DNA of 64,000 bases from Pachypanchax playfairii. Its lineage: Eukaryota; Chordata; Actinopteri; Cyprinodontiformes; Aplocheilidae. The stretch is from NCBI GenBank assembly GCA_006937955.1, contig SSNP01000106.1, forward strand, positions 418,934-482,933, read 5' to 3'. The translations under genes were made by a program, and so were the position numbers. Each line of letters starts with the position of its first letter. Within the stretch, counting starts at the first letter, position 1. Of the stretch, positions 22,912-35,300 are shown piece after piece. A model generated the notes under the pieces. It did not search any database. It had not been told where the DNA came from and saw nothing but the letters and a program-made list of their open reading frames with translations.

Positions 22912-23422
22912 AATGTGAATGTACGGAACCTTTGGCTTCACGGTAATACCAGCTTGTCACGACAACTCTCCAAACACCATCTTTAATGTCCAAAATGTTT
23001 GACCCTCTCAGTCAAGTGCTGCCCATAAATGTTTAGGGGGTCTAGGTCAGGTCACCTTGATCCACTACACCCAGGATTCATTGATTTTCTCAGATCTGCC
23101 AGTAGTTCTTTCAGGTGTGTTAAAGCTCGTTATCCAGCAGCAGTGAGCTTCCAACCAGCAGCAAACACACTGCGACTCTGGAGAAAAAAAACACTTCTTC
23201 TCTTAATTTCTGCACAGACTATCTAACTTTTCTTCATGACAGCGACCAGAAGGCTGTGATTCTCTTGAAGTAGTTATTTTCCAATCATGCAATGCAAATA
23301 TCTTTTAGTGCACACAGAATATTTGGCTTTGTTTATCCCATTTAATTTCTACATCTGTGGAGATAATTTCACATCTTACTCCGCACAGGAACAAACAGTT
23401 TGGAAAATAGTTGGATCGAATG
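22912..23422. other. Non-coding DNA, possible Tc1 wording
   Basis: GTTTAGGGGGTCTAGGTCAG near 23032 resembles text found in decayed Tc1 transposases, but the match is too short to call. Open frames are about 60 codons and motif-free. Confidence 0.3.
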
Positions 23423-24005
23423 TTAAAGAGGCCATTTCATACACATTTCAGGACTTTGTGGTTATTTCTTAAGTATTAACCAGTAATATGAAACATTTTA
23501 TATCTAAAAAACGTCAGAAAGCACTGATTAACAGACCTTTCAATCTGTCTGCATTCAAATTCGGGTGGTTCCGGCTCGTTCCGTCAGGCTGCTTCGTCAG
23601 CAGCTCCTTCATATTCATCGTTCGAATTTGCTGGACTCTGATTGGCTAACAAACTAGCCTATCAGAGCAAGGTATACTGTTTCCTGCCCCGTTGCGCATG
23701 GCAACGTCAGACGTCGTGTCTTCCTGTTTGCTACATCTTATGCTAACAGCTTTTAGCCAGCAGCATGCTAGGCGTGGTTTCAACTGCAGGAGTTGCCGAA
23801 TGCTAACGAACAAAGGAGTTGTGATGAAACAGATACAGGTCGTTCAAACTCGGGTGTTATCACCACCTGCGTAGTTTGAGAGATAAAAACTGAAAGAGAA
23901 GTTGTTGACCTGTTTTCACACCCACTATGAAGGTAAGAACACCTGTGGAGCTAAAATATTCAACAGAAACCAGAAAAAACGTTTTTAATGGAAGGGCCTC
24001 TTTAA
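23423..24005 (+). mobile_element. TTAA-flanked MITE, family A, copy 2 (583 bp)
   Basis: TTAAAGAGGCCATTTCATAC at the left edge and GGAAGGGCCTCTTTAA at the right, with TTAA at both ends. Full-length and close to copy 1 throughout, with small indels, for example an extra TAACCAG near 23478. Non-coding. Confidence 0.87.
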
Positions 24006-24889
24006 AGATAATTAATAAGGAGTCAAAAGACTCAGTTATAAAGATGGTGCAGCAACAATGACAAGTAGCGATTTTAACTGCTTTGACTACCTTCCCAGTG
24101 GAGTTTAACACAGAAGCTGGTTGCACAAGAACAAGGTCTAGTAATATTCTAGAGGAGCGCCTATAATCTGCTGTGCTATCCCGAAGTCATGAGCCCAATC
24201 CCAGTGGTACAGCTTGTGATTCTTTTAGATGCACAGATAAACCCACAACTACACTGCAGATGAGAACGACTAGTGGACAGACTGATAATCTTACAGAGAA
24301 ACACCACACAGAAAGGCAGGTAGACAGCCAGTCAGAGGTGGGCAAGCCGGTTACACCGAGGCACCCAATGTCCCCGAGCAGCAAGAGATATTGCTGCTCC
24401 ACTGAACAGCATAATGACAGTCTCTTCTACTTCACATGGGCTGGTCGATGTGAAAATCTATTCGCTCTTTGCTTCAATCCCATCAAGGGTACACATTGTA
24501 CAGGGCAGTAAAAAGAGTAAATATGACAGTAAGAGACTGTACAGCATACAGAGTGATGTGTTTTTAGCTAAGTAGACTGATCTGAGTTCAGGTTTGAAAG
24601 TAAATCAGCTGTTTTTTAGCAGCATTATTTCATCAGAAAGATCCCAGAGAATCCAAAAATATGGTCCTCAAGTAGCAAAGAAAAGAGGAACTTCTTGCAA
24701 AGTCCTTAAACACACCCACTCACTGCAAAACACTTCTCGCTTGCTGTTGCCATGGAAACTTTGTCACCCCCAGCTTTGAGGCTTGAATTATAGCTCAAGA
24801 TTTTTGTAGCATTCTATCTTACACACACACTCATACATCCATCTGCCTGTATATAAACACACACTCACATTGATGTCAGTCATCCTCCT

Positions 24890-25070
24890 CCTTTCGTTAT
24901 CCAGATGATTCACAAGGAAATTATATCATCTGGCGCACTGATGCAGACTCCAGGGTGCGATAGCGCGTTTTATTTGCTCTGATAGGATGGGAATTAGCCA
25001 CATAATTGATGGGCAGCCTATCATACAAGGCTAATTAAACAAGCATTCACACTACAGTAATTGGATTTTT
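24890..25070. promoter_or_regulatory. Candidate conserved non-coding element
   Basis: Repeat-free, with several GATA-like and TAAT/ATTA core words in close order (for example GATAGGATGGGAATTAGCC and CATAATTGATGG). Composition is unlike neighbouring decayed DNA. Regulatory role is a guess to be tested by alignment. Confidence 0.25.
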
Positions 25071-25768
25071 AGTTCACAGAGCAGCCAAAACTGTAAACAT
25101 CCACCAATAGATTAAGGTGCAAGGTACAAGGTTTTGTATCTGTGTTACGGCTGTTTTGATGAATTTTTCAAATTGAATTTCTCCTTTTTAAAATTCCTAC
25201 CCGCTTGCAAACTACAGTCACACTTTCATTCTGGTAATCTGGGTCTCTTTGCTCGACCGAATGTTTGCTTAAGTTTTTTTAGAAGGAACAAGTGAAGTCG
25301 AGAAATGACTGAAGAACTGTGAAATTAATCAATTACGCACGTATCCACAGACAGGCAAATAGGACTTTTTCTTTGCTTTGAATAAAAATAAATTATGTGC
25401 AAATTGCCTTGAGGGCTTTATTTATTTATTTATTTTAAAAAAATAGAAGCACAGAAGCTATTGTTGGTTAAAAAAAACAGCATTTGCAGAATGTCAAGGT
25501 TTTTTTTGTGTGCAGAAAGCTCTCAAACTTTTAATGCACCATTCATTAATGTGCTTCTTCAGCAGATAGTAGGGTGAAGATAACCTCAGTCACTCACTGC
25601 TATACCTCTTGCATTTGGGAAGGAACCGGAAAAAGACAAGAAAGCAATTATATCTCTCCCACCATACTCATTTTCAGGTAGTCTCTCTCTCTCTTTTCTT
25701 CTCTCTTCTCCAGCAAGCTGATGAAAAATGGAGGAAGAGGAGCAGAGCTGCAGGTGCTGATGGTGTAT

Positions 25769-25785
25769 GTGTGTGTGTGTGTGTG
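25769..25785 (+). repeat. GT microsatellite
   Basis: A GT dinucleotide run of about eight units, slightly imperfect at its left end. Confidence 0.9.
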
Positions 25786-26467
25786 ACAGTCAGGTTCTTG
25801 CTTTATTTTAGTTCATGTTATGGCAGGACGGCAGCATTGACCACAGGCACTGTCTGTTTTTACACTTTCAAGTTGCTTCTCGTGACTCCAAGAATCTGAT
25901 TCAACAGCTACATTTTAAACTGATGTGGCTGTAAGTTGTTCTCTGAATCCTGGGTGGATTATCAGTTTTGGGGTTTAGAGTTGGGAAGTCTTGTCCTAAT
26001 TGGTGTCTAGCTGTAACTGACACATGTATCTGTGAGTCTCTCTGTTACCCAAAATAAATCAGAAAAAGGTCTGTCACATCAACATAAAAAGATGGACGAC
26101 ATGTCTCCGTCTATTTCCATTATTCAAAAGTGAAGTCAGAATATCTTGTTAATAAATAACTAATTAAAACTAAACATGTTAAAAATATTGAACTGCATGG
26201 ATCAAAAGACAAAAATCTGAGATATATTTTAATTTCCTTGTCAGAAAAATGCTCCATTTGTGAACATGGAGGGGGCGGGTCTTATTCCAAACCTTATACT
26301 GGAACTAGCCACTAGGGGGAGCGTGTTCTGTTTCAGTTTCAACTTCCCAGTCAAGCCCTTATGTCTAGTTACCAATTATGGTGATGGTTCCTTCCTAATT
26401 TTAAGTTAAAATTACACAGAAAACTGTCTTGTTAGGGTACAAGAACTAAAGTGAAATCAGCTAAAGT

Positions 26468-26966
26468 TTAAAGCTACAGTATGTAAGAATTAAACCTTGT
26501 TGTCAAATCCAAATCCTGCAGTTCATGTAGAAACAAAGCGTCTGTTCTCAGCCACGCACCCCCTCCCCCCTGATTTTTCTGTTGGGTTGCCAGTTCTGAT
26601 GTTGATCCTTATTTTGTTTCTCTTGTATTTGTTCAATTTTTGGGAATTTCTGAAGGTCTATTTGTTCAGCGTTGAGTTTTCCTAAGTGCGTTTTACTTTT
26701 TACTGCTGGTCGTTGTGGAATTACAGCTGCTTGTGTTGAAGACTTGGCGACCTTGCAGACTCACATGTGACTCATTATGGAACCAGGAAGTCTGGACATG
26801 TAAATAATGATTCTGGTCTGGACCAGCATTTTTAAAATGACAGAAACTAGCGACCACCCAGCCGGCTGAGATCCAGATCTGTTACAATGTGACTTTATTT
26901 TCAACATCAGTGGGATATTAAACTGTTGTGTGAGTATTTCACTGTAAAATTCTTACATACCTTTAA
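26468..26966 (+). mobile_element. TTAA-flanked MITE, family D, copy 1 (499 bp)
   Basis: The left end TTAAAGCTACAGTATGTAAG and the reverse-complemented right end TTAAAGGTATGTAAGAATTT form an inverted repeat, the right end lacking a few bases. TTAA lies at both edges. The first 65 or so bases also match, reversed, the right end of the element at 51479-52125 (shared AAATCCTGCAGTTCATGTA). No coding capacity. Confidence 0.7.
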
Positions 26967-27544
26967 AGAAAGAATGAAAAACAAGTCAGACTGGAAGAAA
27001 AGTATAAAGAGATGTGGATGGTTTAAAACTTTTGCATACTATAGTACGAGACTTCAGAGTGACATTAATACATGGTGTACACAATGCAGCACCTTTAGAA
27101 CAAGATGTGTGGCATTCTTTCTCAGGAGGAAGAGAATGATAGTGAACCCTGAACCAGTTTTCATGTTTTCTTTTCTTAGTGGGAGGTTGTTTTTAATCAT
27201 CGCGAGGACACTACAATCAGGACACATCCTTCCTTAAAGTGAACAACACCGTTTAACCTTGATTTCAGCCTCTCACATGCAGAGATCAATGCCACAGGCT
27301 GGATTTTTATTTTTTTACACCTCAGAATGTTTTAGATTGTACCATGTAAACATGTACCACATGAACTGCTTTAGTTTCAGCTACTTAACATGTACTAATA
27401 GGATAACACAAAGCGAGACAGACAAACACTGTTTTAACAACCTTAGAAAAAAAGCTGGTGTGTCTAAAACCTGCTTCTGTGGAACGGAAACCATTGTGGA
27501 CCTCAGAATATCAGTTTACTTTTCTTTGCATTGGAGGGATTTCA
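26967..27544. other. Non-coding DNA, no gene seen
   Basis: Two open frames of about 105 codons (26926-27237 and 27259-27588) lack any domain. The second runs into the Tc1 fossil and is not a gene. Confidence 0.5.
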
Positions 27545-27885
27545 AGCATAAAAGGCTTGTTGAAGGTCATGCTAAAGATTTTCAATAGGATTTAAATCCA
27601 GACTTTGACTAGACCCCTTCAAAACCTTCACTTTGTTTTTTTAGCCTTTTGCTTTGGATCATTGTTCTGCTGCTAAACCCACGTGTCAAGGTCAAGAACT
27701 GATAGCAGGACATTCTGCTTCAGGATTTTCAGGTACAGAGCAGAATTAATAGTTACATCAACTGCAGCAAATCATTATGGACTTGAAGCAGTAAAGCCGC
27801 CCCATACCATCACACTACCACCACCTGGATTGTTTATGTGGATAATATCTCTGACTTTAGTTCACTGGAGTCTTATCACTTAATT
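27545..27885 (-). mobile_element. Decayed Tc1-like transposase fragment
   Basis: Plus-strand wording such as TTCAATAGGATTTAAATCCA, GACTTTGACTAGACC, GCTTTGGATCATTGTTCTG and CCCCATACCATCACACTACC is the antisense of a Tc1-type transposase (the region around the second catalytic Asp). Many stops; no terminal repeats found. It differs from the DD36E element at 21689 and belongs to another Tc1 group. Confidence 0.6.
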
Positions 27886-27889
27886 GGTC

Positions 27890-28358
27890 CAGTTTAAAAT
27901 GGCACAAACAATATTTAAAGTTAAACATAATTTACTTCCTAAGAAAAGATGAATTTGTTTGTAGAACTGGATGGCATATAACTTGAGATCAAAACAGAAA
28001 TTCAAAATTTGCACTGTTTGAACCACGTTGAGAGCCATGTGTACTTCTATAGCAGGGGTTAAATTATGGAACGGTCTACCAGAAGAAATAAAACCGAGTC
28101 AAACAATAAACCAGTTAAAAAGAAGGTATAAAGCACAAATTCCAAATACTTATGAGAGAGAGGAGCAGATGGAACTGCCATAAGATGTTTTGTGCTTACT
28201 TATTTTACTTAGGGAATGGTTTTTATTTATTTATTTTATGTAAAAAAAAAAAAAAAAGGTGTTATTGGTGGTTCAGGTATGTATTTCCTCCTCTGTGAAT
28301 GAGCGCTGTTATATTTTAATGGTTTCTCTTTTGTTTTGATTGCTCTTATGAATAAAGA
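27890..28358 (+). mobile_element. LINE 3' end: reverse transcriptase C-terminus
   Basis: Plus-strand translation of 28015-28180 gives LRAMCTSIAGVKLWNGLPEE followed by IKPSQTINQLKRRYK, the standard C-terminal 'KLWN-LP-EI' block of fish LINE reverse transcriptases, then a stop near 28182. Upstream pieces (YNLRSKQKFKICTV) fit the same frame apart from stops. A T- and A-rich UTR follows and ends with GAATAAAGATT. The family C element starts in that tail at 28359. 5'-truncated and dead. A different LINE from that at 15912. Confidence 0.7.
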
Positions 28359-29446
28359 TTAAAGAGCAACTCACCATCAAAACAGCTTTTTCTGCTAATA
28401 AACTGTATTAGTGGGTCGTTACCAATGCAACCTTTCAGTTTCTGGACATTTTTTTACAATTTCATGTAAACTTGTTAAATTCTACACTTTTTGGTCTAAA
28501 ACGTCTTAGTGCTCTTAGGGTTGAAAGGTGGTCATTGCATTTGAATTTTCTGATTGGCTGAAAGCGGTACATTTCCACGTCAGCAGTACATTGCTACATC
28601 ACCAGCATTTGTTTACATGTTGTTTACATTTCCTATTAGCGCGTGTGCTGTCTAAAAAGAAGAGTCAAGTTACAATTGTTTGTACACTCGTTTATTTTGA
28701 AAAAACACCGGATATTCAAGCCACACTTCCTGTATAGTTCGTCAGATTTCATCAAACTTGACGCGGATCCTCTCCGGCGTCCGGAAAAAATTGAACCTTG
28801 CGGATTCTTTCCGTAGTGCCGTACGGGCCCCGTTACCGGACCCGCACCGCTCGGAGCTACTGTGAGCCTTCAAAAGGGATTTTAATCTAACGGAATACCT
28901 GCGGGGTCCGCACCGGACCGGATCTGGATGCAGTGTGAGCCCGGGGTTAAAGCAACTGGCTGAAAACTACAACAAACAAAATAACTAATATCAGTAAAAT
29001 CTGGGCAAAGATTTCCTTTTACTGCAGTGATTGTGTGGATGTGATTTGTGGACGTTATATTGCTATTCAGACATTTACTCAGACCCATGTCAGCAACACG
29101 TCAGTAGCTTTAGCATTGTGGCTAACAACAATCAATCGGTAAACTACTCTGAAAACTACGACAAAGAGAATAACTAATATAATTAAAAGAATAATTAAAT
29201 TGGGGCAAAGACTTTCCTGCAGTGGTTGTGCTTGTGTGGATGTGATTTATAGACGTTATATTCTCATCATGGTCGGGTTACCTCTCTGCAACACGGCAGA
29301 GTCACACTGGAGCTAATCTGAACACGGAGTGCTACACGTCAATCACAGCTCAGGACCGCCTCTCAAAGTAACGCCTTTTTCTGCAGTTTTTAAAAAAGCA
29401 GTTAGAAGGCAGGAAGATAATTTAGAGGGGGTGAGTTCCTCTTTAA
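28359..29446. mobile_element. TTAA-flanked element, family C (1,088 bp)
   Basis: Left end TTAAAGAGCAACTCACCATC; reverse-complemented right end TTAAAGAGGAACTCACCCCC; TTAA at both edges. The inside holds a GC-rich patch (28745-28945, with CCGGA/GGACC words) and two diverged direct copies of about 140 bp (near 28960-29085 and 29145-29270, sharing 'GAAAACTAC.ACAAA', TGGATGTGATTT and GACGTTATATT). No transposase. It was inserted into the A/T-rich tail of the preceding LINE. Confidence 0.75.
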
Positions 29447-31129
29447 TATGTAAGATGAAAGGAGGTAGGGCTTGACATGCTTTTACTTTTCCACACTGGA
29501 GCAGGTTGGTTTGGATAGTTTTTTCCTTAATAAAGGAAATCCTTATTTAAAGGCTAAATTTTGAATTTACTCAGGTCATCTATGTCTGATAGTACTTTTA
29601 CTTTTCTGCGGTTAAAAAAAAGGGGGAAAATACTTTTTCACCTCTTGCTGGAACCTCTCAATCCATCCACAAAATTCATCAAAAGCCTCTTAAATAATGT
29701 TTTCTAGCAGCCTTTTACTCACCGAGTAGCTTTTGTTCACACACTCAATGCTGGAGTTCCTGTTTGTTTCATTCACACAGATGCCAAACACCAGAATGAA
29801 AAGCATTTATCTGACTGCAGCATCACGTTGCTAGGAACACAAAGATAACACCTGTAAATGTAAAGGAGCAGGTTTGTCTGCAGTCGTATTCTGCTGCTGT
29901 GTTCATATAGAACAACATGAAAAATGCAGGTGAGGACATGACTGAATGAAAGCAGTATTGTTTCTTTCACTCCATCTTTCTGATTTTTCTCCTTCCCTCC
30001 ATCATCTTTCAATCTATATCTATGTTTTTCTGATTGATATAGCCATTTCACCAAGATTTCATGCTTGAGGAATCCCAAATGGACCCACTTTCATGACAAA
30101 AAGATCAATTTTTATAGACTTTAAAGTTGCTCGTCTTGAAAATTGTTTGACTACCTTCAAGACACGGCAGAATTTTGTGCCAGTGATCTCTCTCTCTGCC
30201 TGGACTCCCTCTGAGCCGTCCTCATCGTGCACAATCATTGAGTCACTGTTATAAACCGTTTGTCAGGTTGCAACTATTCGTTACCACACAGGAACCTTTT
30301 CAACAACAGTCTTTCTCACTTGCACAAGAGGAACAACAGGAATGTCGAGAACAAAATGTCGACATAAAGGCATATGCGATAGGCTTTAAGATGTGGAGGC
30401 TTGTTGTTTTAACAGCAGGTGTGGAGCTTCTGAGCACTTTGAGGAGATCCACCTGCCTCTTTAAGATACCATTGGCAGCCTGGAGTTACAATTTTGCCTG
30501 CTAGCTTACATGAATAGATTTGCTAAAAAGCAAGCGAAGAAAATATGAACAAGCTCATGAAAAAAAACTTCAGTTCAGGGTTGAGAGTGAACACAAGCAG
30601 CATAATTAAAGTGCCTGTGTCTCCACCTGCAGTGATTTTGGAGCAGGTTTTCACCGTGAGCAGAGCTGCCGTGCCTCTAAAAGGGCTTTGATCACAGCGG
30701 GATCATGTGGTGTGAGTAGAGCAGCACATTTGCAACTCATTCACAAAGTACCAAGGAGGATGAGGCTGCCGACATCCCCGATCCGCTCTCTGTGTATCTG
30801 TACCATCCTGTAAGTTCATGTATTTATGAACATCAGCAGCATTAGATGATTTTTTTATGGTGGGCAAAAGCATAAAGACCCCTCCCTTTAAAAAAATGAA
30901 AGTTTTCACTGTCCAACAATTAGATTTTTAAACTTTTGTTAATGAAAGACATCAGGTTGGAGAAACAGAAATTAGTTCTGATCAGCTGATGGCTCGTCAC
31001 TCAATCTGTTATCAGTTTTGTCAAACATTTTGAATTCAGCTGAAATTATTTCATATTGCTGATGAGATAAGCGTCAGTGACCCGTAACAGAACAAAGTAG
31101 AATGGAAAATGTATAGATGGGTCATTTGG
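29447..31129. other. Non-coding DNA, no gene seen
   Basis: Open frames up to 101 codons without motifs. No repeat family recognised. Ends at a TTGGTTGGTTGAGG patch near 31128. Confidence 0.5.
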
Positions 31130-31690
31130 TTGGTTGGTTGAGGCAGTTAGCAGGAGAGGTAGGACCCAGTTGCAGGAGTAAAACTCAGGAGACGAGAAAA
31201 TGCAGTGAAAATAAATGAAGGTGTCCAAACACAAAACTGACGATGCAGGCAACTTACATAATCGGTGAGAAGAGAGTCCAGAGTGAAGGACAAACCGTAG
31301 AGACAAACATAATCCCAACACAAAGGAGAACTGAAGAGAACTGACTTAAATACAAACAAAACTAATGACTAAACTAGAAACACACTGGGAGATACAAACA
31401 CAGGAAATGAACCGGAAGTGACATTCTGACAGTCAAGGAACCTAATATCAACAGAGGGAAACAGGAAGTCAAACTAATACCAAAGTAAAAGCAAAACAGG
31501 AAATACAAGCATGGACAAAATAAAAGCGGACCATGAAACTTGGACTGGAACAAGAAGCTGAACAAGAAATAACCCTTATAATCAAAGACTAGGGAAGAAA
31601 ACAAAACCACAGAAAAACAAACCTACTAATAATCTAAAATAAAACCCAAGACATAACACAAGTGGGGCGGTGTCCCCGTCTCAGTGCATG
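31130..31690. repeat. Purine-rich dispersed repeat, copy 1
   Basis: Strongly A/G-rich text with recurring AGGAAA, AAACAGGAA and GAACAAG words. Similar in style and in several words to 34815-35300. From memory such stretches are abundant in fish genomes, perhaps as antisense copies of a retroposon, but I cannot name the family. The minus-strand open frames (70-91 codons) only reflect the composition. Confidence 0.4.
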
Positions 31691-34024
31691 GAGCCGACCA
31701 GGTGAGCCAGCAGTTCTGCGTCCTCCACAGTGACGCCATGATTTTTGAGAGTACGGGCTTGTATTGTGGTCGTTTCCAGCCTGTCACAGAAGAATGGCTC
31801 TCGTAGGAGTCATTTCTGTCTCAAGGATCAGTGACACACTCGTACATCCTGAGTTTGTTCTCCATGTTGAAATAAAGACGGTTTCTATGGTCAGACAGCT
31901 TCCACTAAAATCCTCTTAAACTCCCAAATCATTTATAGAATGGTGAAAAAAATCAGTATAAATGAAGCATTTATTTCCAAAGATAGTCAATATTGTGTTT
32001 AATCATTTCTGATCAGTACTGCAATGAAATACAAGCAATAGTTATTTCATTTATATGTATTCGTTTTATTGCTTTTTTTCTTAAATATGTTAATGCAAAG
32101 TTTGCACTTGCTTCAGCTACAAGAGTGCCAATATTTTCCATGACTGCAGACTGCTCACTCAGTTGTTTTCCGGATTATTCTGGCTTAAATGCATCACCGG
32201 GTCTGGATGCTTGCAGTTCAATAAAAATAATGTTAAAGAAGCTAATGCATATCATTTATTTTACTCATCCAACATCCCCCACTCATAACGTTGTAATCTT
32301 ATTCTGTCTTTTGTTCAGATGTGTGTGTGACTGTATTTTGGTGTGTTTGCAGGATGAGAGCAAATCACAAATTTCGGGGTTGTAAGTCTCCATCAATCTA
32401 GCTAACAAGACTCTCAGACACGCCAAACAACGGAGGCCTTGAGTGTATTTTTGCGTGCGCCATGGATGACAACATTTACCAATCTAGTAAAACCTTTAGC
32501 AGGTGGTCACATAAAGAGTGTGGATGGTGGATTGTGCTCCAGAGAGCAATGACTCGTAACACTTATGGGGGACAGTGGGTGGAAGGACAAACTGTGCTTG
32601 ATTTACTCCTCAGTGGAGTCGCTCTATCTGCTGAGAGGCTAACATCTATTCTCAGTCCATGTTTTGGTCTTGTTTACATTAAAGCCCAAATCTGGAAAAA
32701 AACATAAAATGATTTAAAGCTGTCAAAGATGCGTACAATCGAATCAGCTGCCTGTAATGGTAAACAAAGAAGCAGCAGGAAGCTACGAGGCAGCTTTCAA
32801 GGCCAGAAGCAGCAGGTGCAGAACGCTGTGGTGACCGTCTGCGGTCGTCCAGGTTCAATCAGATCAGGAAATGATGCGCTGCTCAGTTTGTCCAGTCCCA
32901 GACGAGCTGAAAGCAGGTGAATCTGATTAATGAGGAAGCAGCTCCACGTCTCTGGTAAACAGCAAACAGACACAATTCATACATCAATGCATGATTGTTC
33001 TCAGCTGCACAGAATGAAGCTCATTCACTTTTAATAATTTCTAAAATATGCTCCTGCTGGCATGCACGCACTGACATGCAAAACAGCTTCGAAGCTGCAG
33101 AGAGAAATGTAGCTCTTTGTTTGCTGCCTTGCTTTTGGAGCACAACTCAACATGCTTAAGCACATTCCTGGTATGTTCACATCACGCATGTTTCATTTGA
33201 TTTAACCCTTTTAAAGGCAGGAGCACAGAAAGAAAAACACATTTTTCATGCTCAGTTCTTTCTTTGAGGTTGCACCACTTCTGATCACGTCTCTGTGGAT
33301 CGCATCGTGATGGATTTCCAGCAGTATTCGCTTCTGAAAATACTCCTCAGTTTAGCTACAAACTGACAGGAGCTGATGTAATGATTGGTGTAGAGGTAAC
33401 ATCTGTATGTCTAGCAGACATGCTGTTAGATTCATTTTGGACAAATGTTCTCCCAAAGCCACAAGCAACCGACAGACTCGATCAGCCTGAAGCAAGAAAG
33501 TGGGAAATGGGTTGAATACAACATTCGCTGTGGGCGTTTTTACTTTTTAACAGTAAACATCCAGCAAAAATAAGAATTAGAACTGAAATCGTATGAAAAC
33601 TTGATAAACCGAAACAGTTACTGTTTGTAAATTTACAATTTGCTTTCTGGTATGAATCACTATCACATGCCAAACAGAAGACCTTTAAATTTAGGTTTGT
33701 TTTCTCAAACCTCATCACTCAAGTTAATTAATATCTTTACTATTTGGGACCCTTTATACTGCATCATAATGTTGCTCTCTTTAACAGCTGGAACTGTTAC
33801 CAAAGAAAACAAGCAATGAGGGTATTAAAGCAAATATACATTGGCAAGTGTTTCATGGGTTCTAAAAATACAAAATACCCCCACAATGGAGTCAAATTCT
33901 TATCAGAATTATTTTTATAGTATTTATTTTTAAATTTTCATCAATCCAACCACACTGTGATATGTTGTCTAGTTATGGGCACATCTTTCTAATTTACTAC
34001 TGATGAAGTTTCAATCCGTTTTGT
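31691..34024. other. Non-coding DNA; 130-codon frame of unknown meaning
   Basis: The frame 31993-32385 (130 codons) is the longest one outside known repeats. It is rich in Cys, Ser, Ile and Phe, and I see no fold or motif, no splice context and no partner exon, so I do not call it. The rest is unique-looking AT-rich DNA. Confidence 0.4.
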
Positions 34025-34260
34025 TTAAAGAGGCTATTTCATACAAATTTCAGGACTTTGTGGTTATTTCTTAAGTATTAACCAGTAATATGAAACATTT
34101 TATATCTAAAAAACGTCAGGAAACACTGATTAACAGACCTTTCAAACTGTCTGCATTAAAATTCGGGTGGTTCCGGCTCCTTTCGTCAGGCCTCGAGCAG
34201 CAGCTTGTTCATATTCATTATTTGAATTTGCTGGACTCTGATTGGCTAACAAACTAGCCT
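34025..34260 (+). mobile_element. MITE family A, copy 3 (3'-truncated)
   Basis: Starts with TTAAAGAGGCTATTTCATAC and follows the family to AACAAACTAGCCT at 34260, then similarity stops abruptly. The right half and right inverted repeat are missing. It shares TCAGGCCTCGAGCAGCAGCT wording with copy 8 (61728), which suggests a common subfamily. Confidence 0.8.
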
Positions 34261-34814
34261 GAAGCTGGAAGTGGTGTTCTGACAATTTATGCTGCCAAGA
34301 TGAAAAATGCAGCCATAGTATGAATTAACAACTTATTTCATAACGAGATGTCATTAGAAGTTTATACAGTATTCTTGTTTATGGGAAGTATTCCCTGTTA
34401 ATTATTTAAACATATTTTTATGATCCTTCCCTGATATTTTCTATATAAAAGCCCTCTGGGTCCTTGGTGGCCATTGTTGGGTCCTTCTCCTCAGGGTGTG
34501 TCCAAACATTTGCCTGTTACTCTGACAATGTAAAGAAAGTAAAAATAACATCATATTTAGTGTTTCTGTCCTGGGAGAATTTATTTGATAGGTAAAATGT
34601 ATTTATGGAAAAATGTAGGAACAAAAATAAACGATAAATCTGTTTATTGAAGTCAAGACTGTAGAACAGCACGTGCAGAAGGAATCGGTGTCACTAATCC
34701 ACATTTCTGCTTCTTTAACCAAGTATCTATCAGGCCGTAATTGTTGGTGGTAAACTGGAAAAAAGTATTTTTAAAGGAGATTCTGAAATATCTTTATAAA
34801 TAATAGTGTTAAGT
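34261..34814. other. Non-coding DNA, nothing recognised
   Basis: AT-rich, no open frame of note, no repeat recognised. Confidence 0.5.
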
Positions 34815-35300
34815 TTAATTGGAGGAATAGACCCGAATGCAAGCAGGACACGAAGAAAAATGTATTAATAAAACAAAAAGAGCAGATGTGGCAGAAAAAC
34901 AGAAGACTTAAGATAATAAAGCAACTGAAACACTCAAAGGAACGAGGAGTCAGGACCAGGTTGATATGAGACTCTGACCAACTAAAGGAACAAAGCAGCT
35001 AATCAGGGGAATATTGAACAGGTGAGAACAAACCAGAGAGAGTGCAGAGGGTATCCGAAACACAAAGAACCGAAACGAAATTACACAAAAGACGAGAACT
35101 GCACAAATACAAAAGACTGAGAAACTAGAAAGTCAACGTGGAAAAAACCAGCGGAACAGGAGAAGCAAAGTAAAACAACGAAAACTCTGATGAAAAATGA
35201 AGAGCACAGAAAAGCAAACAGGAAACACAAAACCCTTCAAAATAAAATCACAGCCTAAATCCTTGCCAAATTCTCATGAAAAACAAAACAAAAAACAAAC
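34815..35300. repeat. Purine-rich dispersed repeat, copy 2
   Basis: A/G-rich sequence beginning near GGAATAGACCCGAATGCAAG and carrying CAGGTGAGAACAAACCAG; similar to 31130-31690 in composition and words. Probably a decayed retroposon or its antisense. Family unknown. Confidence 0.4.

Larger units (their letters stand above)
24006..26467. other. Non-coding DNA with microsatellites
   Basis: The largest open frame (112 codons at 24173-24511) has no recognised motif and an antisense frame of similar size. CA runs lie near 24819-24830 and 24858-24870; a GT run is at 25769-25785. The part at 24890-25070 is listed separately. No gene called. Confidence 0.45.

Noticed and set aside
31993..32385. 130-codon plus-strand frame outside known repeats
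   Set aside because: No domain, splice context or partner exon; could be chance. A protein search would settle it.
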